From: Planctomycetota bacterium
GTDB lineage: Bacteria; Planctomycetota; Phycisphaerae; WQYP01
Assembly: GCA_021851715.1 (NCBI GenBank)
Contig: JAJZCR010000020.1
Location: 1 to 55,986, forward strand
Direction of reading: 5' to 3'
DNA length: 55,986 nt
Shown here: positions 49,419-55,986 of the stretch, in pieces
Numbering within the stretch: the first letter of the stretch is position 1
Layout of the letters: every line of letters starts with the position of its first letter
Notes under the pieces: model-generated
The model's input: the letters and a program-made list of their open reading frames with translations, nothing else
Databases searched by the model: none
What the model was told of the DNA's origin: nothing
Program-made: the position numbers and the translations under genes

Positions 49419-50510
49419 ATGACGGATGCCGCAGAAAATTCGCCCTCACCCCTGCTGCAGGTTCGCGGCTTGCGCACCGGGTTTCGCGCCGGCCGGATGG
49501 TGATTCCCGCCGTGGATGGGGTCAGCTTTTCAATTTTCCCGGGCCAGACGATGGCCCTGGTGGGGGAATCGGGCTGCGGCAAAAGTGTTTCGGCGCTTTC
49601 AATCTTGAGGCTGGTGCCGGATCCACCCGGGCAAATCAGCGCTGGTTCGATCATGCTGGAAGGGCGGGATCTGCTGAAGCTATCCGAGGCGCAGATGCGC
49701 AAAGTTCGCGGTGGCCGCATTGCCATGATTTTTCAGGAACCCATGACCAGCCTGAATCCGGTGTTTACCATCGGCGATCAGATCATCGAAGCGATTCAGT
49801 TGCATCAAAAGGTGTCGATGAAGACGGCCGTAGACATTGCTCAACAGGCTCTGCAGCGTGTGGGTGTGGCGGATGCGGGGCGCAGGCTCTGGGATTATCC
49901 GCATCAGATGTCCGGTGGAATGAAGCAGCGCGTGATGATTGCCATGGCCCTGGCGTGCAACCCGTCTTTGCTGATTGCGGATGAACCGACCACCGCGCTG
50001 GATGTAACCATTCAGGCGCAGATTCTGGAATTGCTGCATGACATACAGGCGGCTTCGGGGATGGCGGTGCTGCTGATTACTCATGACCTGGGTATTGTGG
50101 CGGAAAATGCGGATGTGGTGGGAATTATGTACGCGGGGCGGATTTTGGAATTTGCCAATGTTTATGAGCTTTTTTCCAATCCGCTGCATCCCTACACGCG
50201 GGGGCTGCTGGGCTGTGTGCCGCAACTGGGCCATGAGCATGAAATTCTACCGACGATTCCCGGGGCGGTACCGGCTCCGCTGAACTGGCCGGCGGGGTGT
50301 CGCTTTGAGCCGCGCTGCACGCATTGCCAGGGCGATGCACGCCAGGCGTGCCGGGCGGGCCTGCCGCCCTTGCGGGAGGTGATGCCCGGTCATTGGGTGG
50401 CGACATTCTCCGCACCGAATTTCGCCAGCGCCCAGGAGAGCGCGCCGGAACTGGCGTTTCGGCGGATGGGGCGGACGGCGATTGCCGGCGATCCCGTGGA
50501 ATCGGTGTAA
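49419..50510 (+). CDS. oligopeptide ABC transporter ATPase (D type)
   Basis: 363 residues. Walker [13 protein letters not shown], signature [15 protein letters not shown], Walker [13 protein letters not shown], switch histidine in [10 protein letters not shown], and the C-terminal oligopeptide domain with [18 protein letters not shown], a cysteine cluster found in OppD/DppD. It starts 2 bp after the permease stop, so coupling is certain to be tight. Confidence 0.95.
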   Translation: MTDAAENSPSPLLQVRGLRTGFRAGRMVIPAVDGVSFSIFPGQTMALVGESGCGKSVSALSILRLVPDPPGQISAGSIMLEGRDLLKLSEAQMRKVRGGRIAMIFQEPMTSLNPVFTIGDQIIEAIQLHQKVSMKTAVDIAQQALQRVGVADAGRRLWDYPHQMSGGMKQRVMIAMALACNPSLLIADEPTTALDVTIQAQILELLHDIQAASGMAVLLITHDLGIVAENADVVGIMYAGRILEFANVYELFSNPLHPYTRGLLGCVPQLGHEHEILPTIPGAVPAPLNWPAGCRFEPRCTHCQGDARQACRAGLPPLREVMPGHWVATFSAPNFASAQESAPELAFRRMGRTAIAGDPVESV

Positions 50511-50528
50511 GCGGAAATAGGAACATTG

Positions 50529-51560
50529 ATGTCGACGATAACGCACCATGCCGCCGCCTTTGGCACCGTATCTTCCGCCGGCCGTTTGCTTACGGTGGAG
50601 AATTTAAAGGTCTGGTTCCCGGTGCGCGCGGGACTCTTTGGGCGGGTGAAGGGCTACATCCGCGCTGTGGACGATGTGAGCCTGTCCGTGCTGCCTGGTG
50701 AAACATTGGGGCTGGTGGGGGAATCGGGCTGCGGAAAAACGACTACAGGGCGGGCTATTTTACGTTTGTTGCCGCCAAAGTCCGCCCGGATTGAGGGGCG
50801 GGTGGAATTTGACGGTACCGATCTGTATCAAACCTCGCCCAAGCCATTGCGAACACTGCGGCGACAAATGCAGATTATTTTTCAGGATCCGGTGGGATCG
50901 CTCAATCCAAGAATGACGGTGGGGGCCATGATCAGCGAGCCGATGCTGGTGCATCGGTTGGTGCCGCGGCCGGAAATTCCCGAGCGGGTGGGGGATTTGC
51001 TGGAAAAGGTCGGATTTCCGCGGGACGTGGCGAATCGATATCCGCATGAATTTTCCGGCGGGCAGCGGCAGCGTATCGGCATTGCCCGGGCGCTGGCGCT
51101 AAAGCCGCGATTGATCGTCTGTGATGAGCCGGTATCGGCCCTGGACGTATCCATCCAGGCCCAGGTGCTGAATTTGCTTGCGGAATTACAGCGGGAGATG
51201 GGTTTATCGTATTTATTTATTGCCCATAATCTGGCCGTCGTGGAGCATTTTTCGGATCGTATCGCGGTGATGTATCTGGGGAAGATAGTGGAAATGGCCC
51301 CGGCACGCGTGCTCACCGGAAATCCAAAACATCCGTACACGCAGGCGCTGCTTTCGGCGGTGCCCAAGCCGGTACCGCGCAAAACCGATCAGCGCATCAT
51401 TTTAACAGGCGAAGTGCCCAGTCCGGTTCATCCGCCCACGGGATGCCCGTTTCACCCGCGTTGTCCGCTGGCCAAAGAGCGATGCCGGATGGAAATACCG
51501 CGGCTGGAAGTGAAGGGCGACGATCTGCGACACGTGGCCGCATGCTGGGAAACGTCGTGA
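50529..51560 (+). CDS. oligopeptide ABC transporter ATPase (F type)
   Basis: 343 residues. Walker [16 protein letters not shown], signature [15 protein letters not shown], Walker [15 protein letters not shown], histidine switch FIAHNLAVV, and the C-terminal [14 protein letters not shown]. Last gene of the operon. The ATG at 50529 follows AGGAA; the adjacent TTG is less likely. Confidence 0.95.
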   Translation: MSTITHHAAAFGTVSSAGRLLTVENLKVWFPVRAGLFGRVKGYIRAVDDVSLSVLPGETLGLVGESGCGKTTTGRAILRLLPPKSARIEGRVEFDGTDLYQTSPKPLRTLRRQMQIIFQDPVGSLNPRMTVGAMISEPMLVHRLVPRPEIPERVGDLLEKVGFPRDVANRYPHEFSGGQRQRIGIARALALKPRLIVCDEPVSALDVSIQAQVLNLLAELQREMGLSYLFIAHNLAVVEHFSDRIAVMYLGKIVEMAPARVLTGNPKHPYTQALLSAVPKPVPRKTDQRIILTGEVPSPVHPPTGCPFHPRCPLAKERCRMEIPRLEVKGDDLRHVAACWETS

Positions 51561-51679
51561 GCCAGCCGTTGTTCGCCGGTCAGGTCCGGGTTTTGATGAA
51601 GTCGAAATAATAAGGGGCCGGCATGTCGCTGAGCCATCCGCGCGGATCGCTGTATTCCGGGTCTTGGCGCGAGTGCCTC

Positions 51680-52507
51680 TCAGAGTCGATACGCTTCGAT
51701 GGCGGTGCCGCCCATGATACGGTCTTGCTCCGCTGGTGAAAGTGGAGCGATGAATTCCTGAACGGTTTGGTGCCAGCGTAGATAGCTGCCCGCCAGCAGG
51801 CATACCGGCCAATCGGAGCCAAACATCATGCGACGTGGACCAAACGCATCCAATGCGGTTTGCAGGTACGGTTGAAGGTCCACCGGCGTCCAGTGTTGGT
51901 GGTCGGCTTCGGTGATGATGCCGGAGAGTTTGCAGTAAACATTGGGACGTACGGCCAGATCGGCGATAAGTTTCCGCCACGGTTCCAGCATTCGCTGTTT
52001 AACTCGCGGCTTGGCCAGATGATCCATCACGAAAATCTGGTCGGGATGATGATCGACAAACTCAATGGTTTGCGGCAAATGACGTTCGAAAATCAGCAGG
52101 TCGTAGGCCAGATGGTGCGGCCCAAGCAGTCGAATACCGCAGTTAAAATCCGGGCGGAGGATGTAATGATCATCGGATTCGTCATGGAGCACGTGGCGCA
52201 AAGCCTTGAGTTTGGGGTTGGCGGCGGCTGCGGCGATATGGGCTTGGGCGTCGGGCGCGGTCAGGGGCAGCCAACCGACCACGCCGCGTATCCAGGTGTG
52301 CCGGGTGGCGAGTTCCAGCAACCAGTTGGTTTCGGCGAGGCTTTGACGGGCTTGCACGCTGACGGTTCCGTGGATGTCGGTGGAAGCTATTTGCGGTTCC
52401 AGTTCGGCGGGTAAAAAATCCCTCTGCAATATCCTGGCGGAAGGGCCAATCCAACCAAATTCCTGCTGATTGTAGTGCCAAAAGTGCTGATGGGAGTCAA
52501 TTTTCAT
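51680..52507 (-). CDS. amidohydrolase family 2, L-fucono-/rhamnonolactonase-like
   Basis: 275 residues. TIM-barrel hydrolase with the metal-binding start IDSHQHFWHYN, RHVLHDE, FVMDHLAKP, LSGIITEAD and the late aspartate in MMFGSDWPVCLLA. The whole pattern is that of sugar lactonases hydrolysing L-fuconolactone or L-rhamnonolactone; the exact sugar is not proved. The start at 52507 fits the family. Convergent with the transporter operon. Confidence 0.85.
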   Translation of the reverse strand: MKIDSHQHFWHYNQQEFGWIGPSARILQRDFLPAELEPQIASTDIHGTVSVQARQSLAETNWLLELATRHTWIRGVVGWLPLTAPDAQAHIAAAAANPKLKALRHVLHDESDDHYILRPDFNCGIRLLGPHHLAYDLLIFERHLPQTIEFVDHHPDQIFVMDHLAKPRVKQRMLEPWRKLIADLAVRPNVYCKLSGIITEADHQHWTPVDLQPYLQTALDAFGPRRMMFGSDWPVCLLAGSYLRWHQTVQEFIAPLSPAEQDRIMGGTAIEAYRL

Positions 52508-52589
52508 TGGTGTCTCATGACGGACACGCCGCCGGTGCCAGGCGTTCGGCGATGGTTCATGCCCGGGCAAGTGCCGGCGGGCGAAAGCG

Positions 52590-53036
52590 TTATTTGCGCA
52601 AATGACCGGCTAATAAGTGCTTCGCCTGCAGGGCCTGCACGGTTCGCGGGTAGGTTCGCACCAGTTGTTGCAGGATTCGCACAGCCGCGGCCGGGTCCTT
52701 GAGCTGCCGGGCTTCAATTTGGGCGGCCCGCAGAAGAGCCTCTGGGGCACCGAAAGCCTGGGGATAGCAAAAAGGAACACGCAAGTAAGCCAGGGCGGCA
52801 TCGGTAAATTTTTTTTCGCCGACGAGGGCCTCACCTTTCACCATATAGAGCGCCGCGGCCAGAACAGGTGTGCTTTGGGGTAACGCGGTGTTGACTTCTT
52901 TGATGACGTTGGCGTATTGCCCAGCCTTGAGTTCCCCTTTCAACTGGCTAACTGAAACCGCTGCGGTGGCGGTCGTAGCCATGGTCATTGCACCAAGACC
53001 TGCCGCAATCATCAACGTGAACCAACTTTTTTTCAT
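52590..53036 (-). CDS. small exported TPR-like protein
   Basis: 148 residues with a signal peptide (KKSWFTLMIAAGLGAMTMAT, cleavage near ATAA). The rest has helical repeats like tetratricopeptide pairs: GQYANVIKEVNTALPQS, AALYMVKGEALVGEKKFTDA, and AVRILQQLVRTYPRTVQA, similar to the C-terminal domain of YbgF-like periplasmic proteins. AGGAG lies before the ATG. Downstream of pyrB by about 80 bp but probably separately regulated. Confidence 0.7.
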   Translation of the reverse strand: MKKSWFTLMIAAGLGAMTMATTATAAVSVSQLKGELKAGQYANVIKEVNTALPQSTPVLAAALYMVKGEALVGEKKFTDAALAYLRVPFCYPQAFGAPEALLRAAQIEARQLKDPAAAVRILQQLVRTYPRTVQALQAKHLLAGHLRK

Positions 53037-53117
53037 AAGTTCTCCTTTATATCACCGTTTATGGCCTGTTGGACCGTCCACTGTTGACGGTGGCGACGTT
53101 CCGCCGACGGGCGGTGG

Positions 53118-54098
53118 TCAGCCTGCCGCACCGATACAAAGATACAATACCGCCATGCGTACCGCCAGCCCATTGGTTACCTGGTGTAAAATGGCGGAGC
53201 GCGGGCCATCGGCCACCGGGGTGGAAATTTCCAAGCCGCGGTTCATCGGTCCGGGATGCAGAATCAGGACGTCGGGCCGGCATTTTTGCAGGCGAGCTTC
53301 ATCCATGCCGAAGAAGCGATTGTACTCACGAAGGCTGGGAAACGCCGAGGATGTCAACCGTTCAAATTGCACCCGCAGCACGTTAATGACATCGACATGT
53401 GGCAAAACAGAATCCAGATCATGCGACACCGCAATGCCCAAATCGGCGAACTGATTGGGGCACAAGGTGGTGGGGCCGACCAGAGTTACCTTGGCTCCGA
53501 GTTTGGTTAAAGCCCATATATTGCTGCGCGCCACCCGGGAATGTGCCACATCGCCGACGATGGCAACGTGCAAGTCGGCAATCTTTCGCCCCTGGGCCTG
53601 GCATTTTTCGCGGATCGTAAACACATCCAGCAGTCCCTGCGTGGGGTGTTCATGGCTGCCGTCACCGGCGTTAATGACGCTGCACTGCACCAGCCGGCTG
53701 AGCGTTTCCGCCGCTCCGCTGCTGCGATGGCGGATGACGATGGCGTCAATGCCCATGGCTTCAAGGTTGCGGGCGGTGTCTCGGATGGTTTCGCCTTTGC
53801 TTACGCTGCTGGTGGAGACTGAAAAATCCACGATATCCGCGCTCATGCGCTGGGCCGCCAGACGAAAACTGGTGCGGGTGCGGGTGGAATCTTCAAAAAA
53901 GAGGTTCACGACGACCTTGCCGCGCAAAGCGGGCACCTTTTTGATGCTGCGTGTGGAAACCTCTTTGAGTGCCCGGGCGGTATCGAGTATCGCCATGATT
54001 TCCTGCGGGCTCAGATCTTCCAGGGCCAACAGGTGGCGGCGTGTCCATACGAGAGAATCGCCGGCAGGAGCCGGTTCGGTGCGTGAAGCGACAGTCAT
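53118..54098 (-). CDS. pyrB: aspartate carbamoyltransferase catalytic subunit
   Basis: First committed step of pyrimidine synthesis. 326 residues. Carbamoyl-phosphate loop DSTRTRTSFRLAAQRM, IRHRSSGAAETLS, NAGDGSHEHPTQGLLD, and ILHPGPMNRG are conserved. It overlaps the upstream pyrR by ATGA, a strong sign of coupling. No pyrI or pyrC adjoins it. Confidence 0.97.
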   Translation of the reverse strand: MTVASRTEPAPAGDSLVWTRRHLLALEDLSPQEIMAILDTARALKEVSTRSIKKVPALRGKVVVNLFFEDSTRTRTSFRLAAQRMSADIVDFSVSTSSVSKGETIRDTARNLEAMGIDAIVIRHRSSGAAETLSRLVQCSVINAGDGSHEHPTQGLLDVFTIREKCQAQGRKIADLHVAIVGDVAHSRVARSNIWALTKLGAKVTLVGPTTLCPNQFADLGIAVSHDLDSVLPHVDVINVLRVQFERLTSSAFPSLREYNRFFGMDEARLQKCRPDVLILHPGPMNRGLEISTPVADGPRSAILHQVTNGLAVRMAVLYLCIGAAG

Positions 54099-54694
54099 GG
54101 TGCAACTCCGGGAGCTTTCGGGAACTGAGCCGTGGCCTGCGACGGCCCAGCGGCGGTGTGTGCATCAATATATACGGCATCTTCCGCATCGGTGGGGCGC
54201 AGCATGACCTGGACAATATCCTGCGGGCAAATATCAACGCGGCGGCCGACAAAATTTGCCGCGACCGGATACTCCCGGCCCGTGCGTTCAATAAGTACGG
54301 CCAGTCGAATCAGGCGGGGGCGGCCAAAATCGACGAGCGCATCGAGCGCGGCGCGTACACTGCGGCCGGTGAAAAGGACATCGTCGACCAGGATGACCAC
54401 ACGATCATCCAGGCGGAAATTCATTTGTGTGCCGATGGGAATGGTAATGGGGCGCTTGCCGACCACATCATCGCGGTACATGGTGATGTCCAGGGCACCC
54501 AAAGCCACGGGTTGGCCGATTTTGCTGATCATGATGGAAGCGAGCCGCTGGGCGATAAGTTCGCCACGACGGCGAACCCCGACGACGGCGAGGCGTTCCG
54601 GTGGGGTGGCAGCGATTTCGGCATCGGAAAGGATCTGCTGCGCGAGGCTCGCGATCAGGGAGGAGATTTCACTGGCACACAGCAGAGTTCGCAT
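54095..54694 (-). CDS. pyrR: PyrR bifunctional pyrimidine regulator / uracil phosphoribosyltransferase
   Basis: 199 residues. The phosphoribosyl-binding motif VVILVDDVLFTGRSVRAAL and the ERLAVVGVRRRGELIAQRL segment define PyrR. The ATG at 54694 is taken because PyrR normally begins about 8 residues before the first helix; an in-frame TTG at 54730 would extend it. No clear PyrR-binding hairpin was recognised upstream, so the mRNA attenuation role is untested here. Confidence 0.93.
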   Translation of the reverse strand: MRTLLCASEISSLIASLAQQILSDAEIAATPPERLAVVGVRRRGELIAQRLASIMISKIGQPVALGALDITMYRDDVVGKRPITIPIGTQMNFRLDDRVVILVDDVLFTGRSVRAALDALVDFGRPRLIRLAVLIERTGREYPVAANFVGRRVDICPQDIVQVMLRPTDAEDAVYIDAHTAAGPSQATAQFPKAPGVAP

Positions 54695-54799
54695 GTTGGA
54701 AAGGTTAATCTGCGGGGTAGATTCTGGCAAGGTGGGGAGGTGCCAGCGTTCTGCCCCAGCAGGAAATGGAGAAACGGCTTGTCAGAATAAGGTATGATA

Positions 54800-54922
54800 G
54801 TGTGCTGAAGTGGTGGGTTCGCCTGGTGGTTCTACCCTGGGACTTTCAGCCGGATGTGGGACGAACCAGTCAATCGGAGGACGGCAGGGCACCCTCTAAC
54901 CTGCCTTAGGGCATTTTTTGCA
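54800..54922 (+). ncRNA. small RNA candidate upstream of pyrR, opposite strand
   Basis: A TATGAT (54793-54798) precedes about 120 nt that can close with GGTTCG/CGAACC arms (54818-54823 with 54862-54867) and an outer GTGC/GCAC pair near 54802 and 54888, and ends in TGCC-TTAG-GGCA followed by six T (54903-54920), a compact intrinsic terminator. No gene fits. The shape is rod-like, but neither SRP RNA (no GGAA core) nor a 6S consensus could be confirmed. Confidence 0.4.
54903..54920 (+). terminator. intrinsic terminator of the pyrR-side small RNA
   Basis: TGCC-TTAG-GGCA stem-loop followed by TTTTTT. Confidence 0.6.
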
Positions 54923-55278
54923 TACATGAAAAATTGTAATCGCCTGATCTCGGAGGCTTCTTCTTGAAGCATCGGGTTTAATGTCGGGCAAATTTGGTTT
55001 TACCAGACTGGCTTGCTGCAGGGTGTTAGTCTATGGCTGCGGAGGCATGGACTTCATGGGATGTACGGCTTCTGGACGGCAGAACGGCCCATTTTTTTGT
55101 GGGCTAATAAAGAACACATTCAATAAAATATAACGTTTTAACTATTGCATTCACAGGGCGAATCGCGGACAATGGTGGCTGTCAAAGGACGAGGCCCGTA
55201 GAGAGCGGTCGGTTTTTTGCGGCGTGCGCTGCAACCGAGCCATAAATCAAAGCGGCCTTTCATTTGAGGAGATGTTTT
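54923..55278. other. intergenic region before secreted protein
   Basis: About 355 bp without a gene. It contains small hairpins such as GCTTCTTCTTGAAGC (near 54956) and GCCCA/TGGGC around a T7 loop (near 55088-55105), and an AT-rich patch (55116-55140, with AATATAAC) that may be the promoter of the following gene. Confidence 0.35.
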
Positions 55279-55803
55279 ATGTGTAAGTTTTCTCGTTCCA
55301 CAATTCTGCTGGCTGCGGCCAGCGCCGGTCTTGGAATCGGCTTGGGGCTTGGCGGCCCCGCAGTCCATGCCAACACAATCTTGGTGCAGGACACCTTTGG
55401 GGGCACCAGCATCGCCAATCCGCCGTGGACCACGATCACGGCCAACGGCGGCACCATCGGCGAGAACGGGGCGCTTGATGTAGGCTTGGGCTCGGCCCCC
55501 ACCAGCGGACAGGAGTCGTACGTTTCCGCCAGCGACGGCGTAAGCTCGCTGAACTCGACGGCCACCAGCGTTACGTATGATATTCAGGCGGATATCAACT
55601 TTGCCGGCATGACTGTTAACTCAAGCTTGCCGAACGGCAGTGACGCCGACACTATCAATCTCTTGAGTCTTGTTAACCCTAACGGCGGAGGCAACCCGTT
55701 AGCGGAGGTTTCGATTGATTACACCTACACCAGCATTCGGTACGGCATGAACGGTTACCTCAGGTACGCCGCTCCCATCAGTCCTGGCAGAGATACTATC
55801 TAA
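55279..55803 (+). CDS. secreted protein without visible C-terminal anchor, possibly truncated
   Basis: 174 residues. AGGAG lies 8 bases before the ATG. Signal peptide ILLAAASAGLGIGLGLGG with cleavage near VHAN, then a beta-rich, Gly/Ser/Thr-rich mature part beginning ILVQDTFGGTSI, like the lectin-fold N-terminal domains of PEP-CTERM proteins in planctomycetes. No PEP-CTERM tail or transmembrane end follows: the frame stops after SPGRDTI. Either a soluble exported protein or a truncated one. Confidence 0.6.
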   Translation: MCKFSRSTILLAAASAGLGIGLGLGGPAVHANTILVQDTFGGTSIANPPWTTITANGGTIGENGALDVGLGSAPTSGQESYVSASDGVSSLNSTATSVTYDIQADINFAGMTVNSSLPNGSDADTINLLSLVNPNGGGNPLAEVSIDYTYTSIRYGMNGYLRYAAPISPGRDTI

Positions 55804-55880
55804 AGTTGTGGACGGGGTAAAAGAGGCGGCGTAACCTAAATGTAAGTGTTTAACTTTTCTTTTTTTAGGAGTACGCCACC

Positions 55881-55986
55881 ATGGATAAGATTATCACCGA
55901 AAATCTGACATTGCCAACCCCCTTCGCCGGCGATGCTTTGACCGCGGTTATCGCCCCAAGCGCCAGGGAGATTCTGGCTGCGGCGG
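55881..55986 (+). CDS. start of an unidentified protein, cut by window edge
   Basis: The frame opens MDKIITENLTLPTPFAGDAL and is still open at the window end after 35 codons. A TTAGGAG ribosome binding site lies 10 bases before the ATG. Too short to identify. Confidence 0.6.
   Translation, partial: MDKIITENLTLPTPFAGDALTAVIAPSAREILAAA

Noticed and set aside
54695..54799. PyrR-binding attenuator before pyrR
   Set aside because: No recognisable PyrR-binding loop or antiterminator/terminator pair on the minus strand.
54800..54922. SRP (4.5S) RNA or 6S RNA
   Set aside because: The SRP GGAA-capped core is missing and no 6S central-bubble consensus could be fitted; kept only as an unnamed small RNA.

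Overview
The window is a high-GC bacterial chromosome segment. The mix of scattered purine, pyrimidine, cell-envelope and clamp-loader genes, one oligopeptide ABC operon, secreted proteins with planctomycete-style signal peptides, and many short interspersed palindromes is most consistent with a Planctomycetota member, perhaps Phycisphaerae. This is inference from gene content, not a demonstrated placement.

Positions 1-26,600 are mostly core genome: a WYL regulator, purK-purE, eno with an FtsB/DivIC-like membrane protein behind it, dnaX-ybaB-recR, sapC-like, glycosyltransferases, recJ, purQ, an M29 aminopeptidase, truA, asd and folP. Two points stand out. dnaX carries a run of ten A placed so that slippage gives an immediate stop, a probable gamma/tau switch. 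The 10,958-11,800 gap holds two promoter- and terminator-bounded small RNA candidates that share a 3' module containing an anti-Shine-Dalgarno-like CUUCCUCCC.

Positions about 26,600-43,330 form an accessory island lying 3' of a tRNA-Gln(CTG) gene, with an imperfect copy of that tRNA 3' end at 26,595-26,620. The left flank (27,700-28,450) is packed with interspersed repeats. The core is a six-gene minus-strand defence operon (39,273 to 29,151): ATPase2 + DUF3226-like, Mod, ATPase1 + DUF4276, Res. It is a type III restriction-modification system with two separate ATPase/TOPRIM-like pairs built in. The upstream pair is bracketed by a 140-bp direct repeat carrying the mod promoter and 5' end. A structured leader-like element occurs as direct repeats on either side of the operon. 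Beyond it lie transposase scars, an unrecognised gene overlapping a metallophosphoesterase gene, and a chimeric remnant joining a transposase start to an AbiEii toxin tail.

Positions 43,500-55,986 return to core-like genome: a TMEM175-like channel on a probably leaderless mRNA, a six-gene oligopeptide/dipeptide ABC importer operon with two C-type permeases and a membrane-anchored binding protein, a lactonase-like amidohydrolase, a small secreted repeat protein, pyrR-pyrB, a further small RNA candidate, and a secreted protein that lacks a recognisable C-terminal sorting signal. A gene running off the right edge closes the window.
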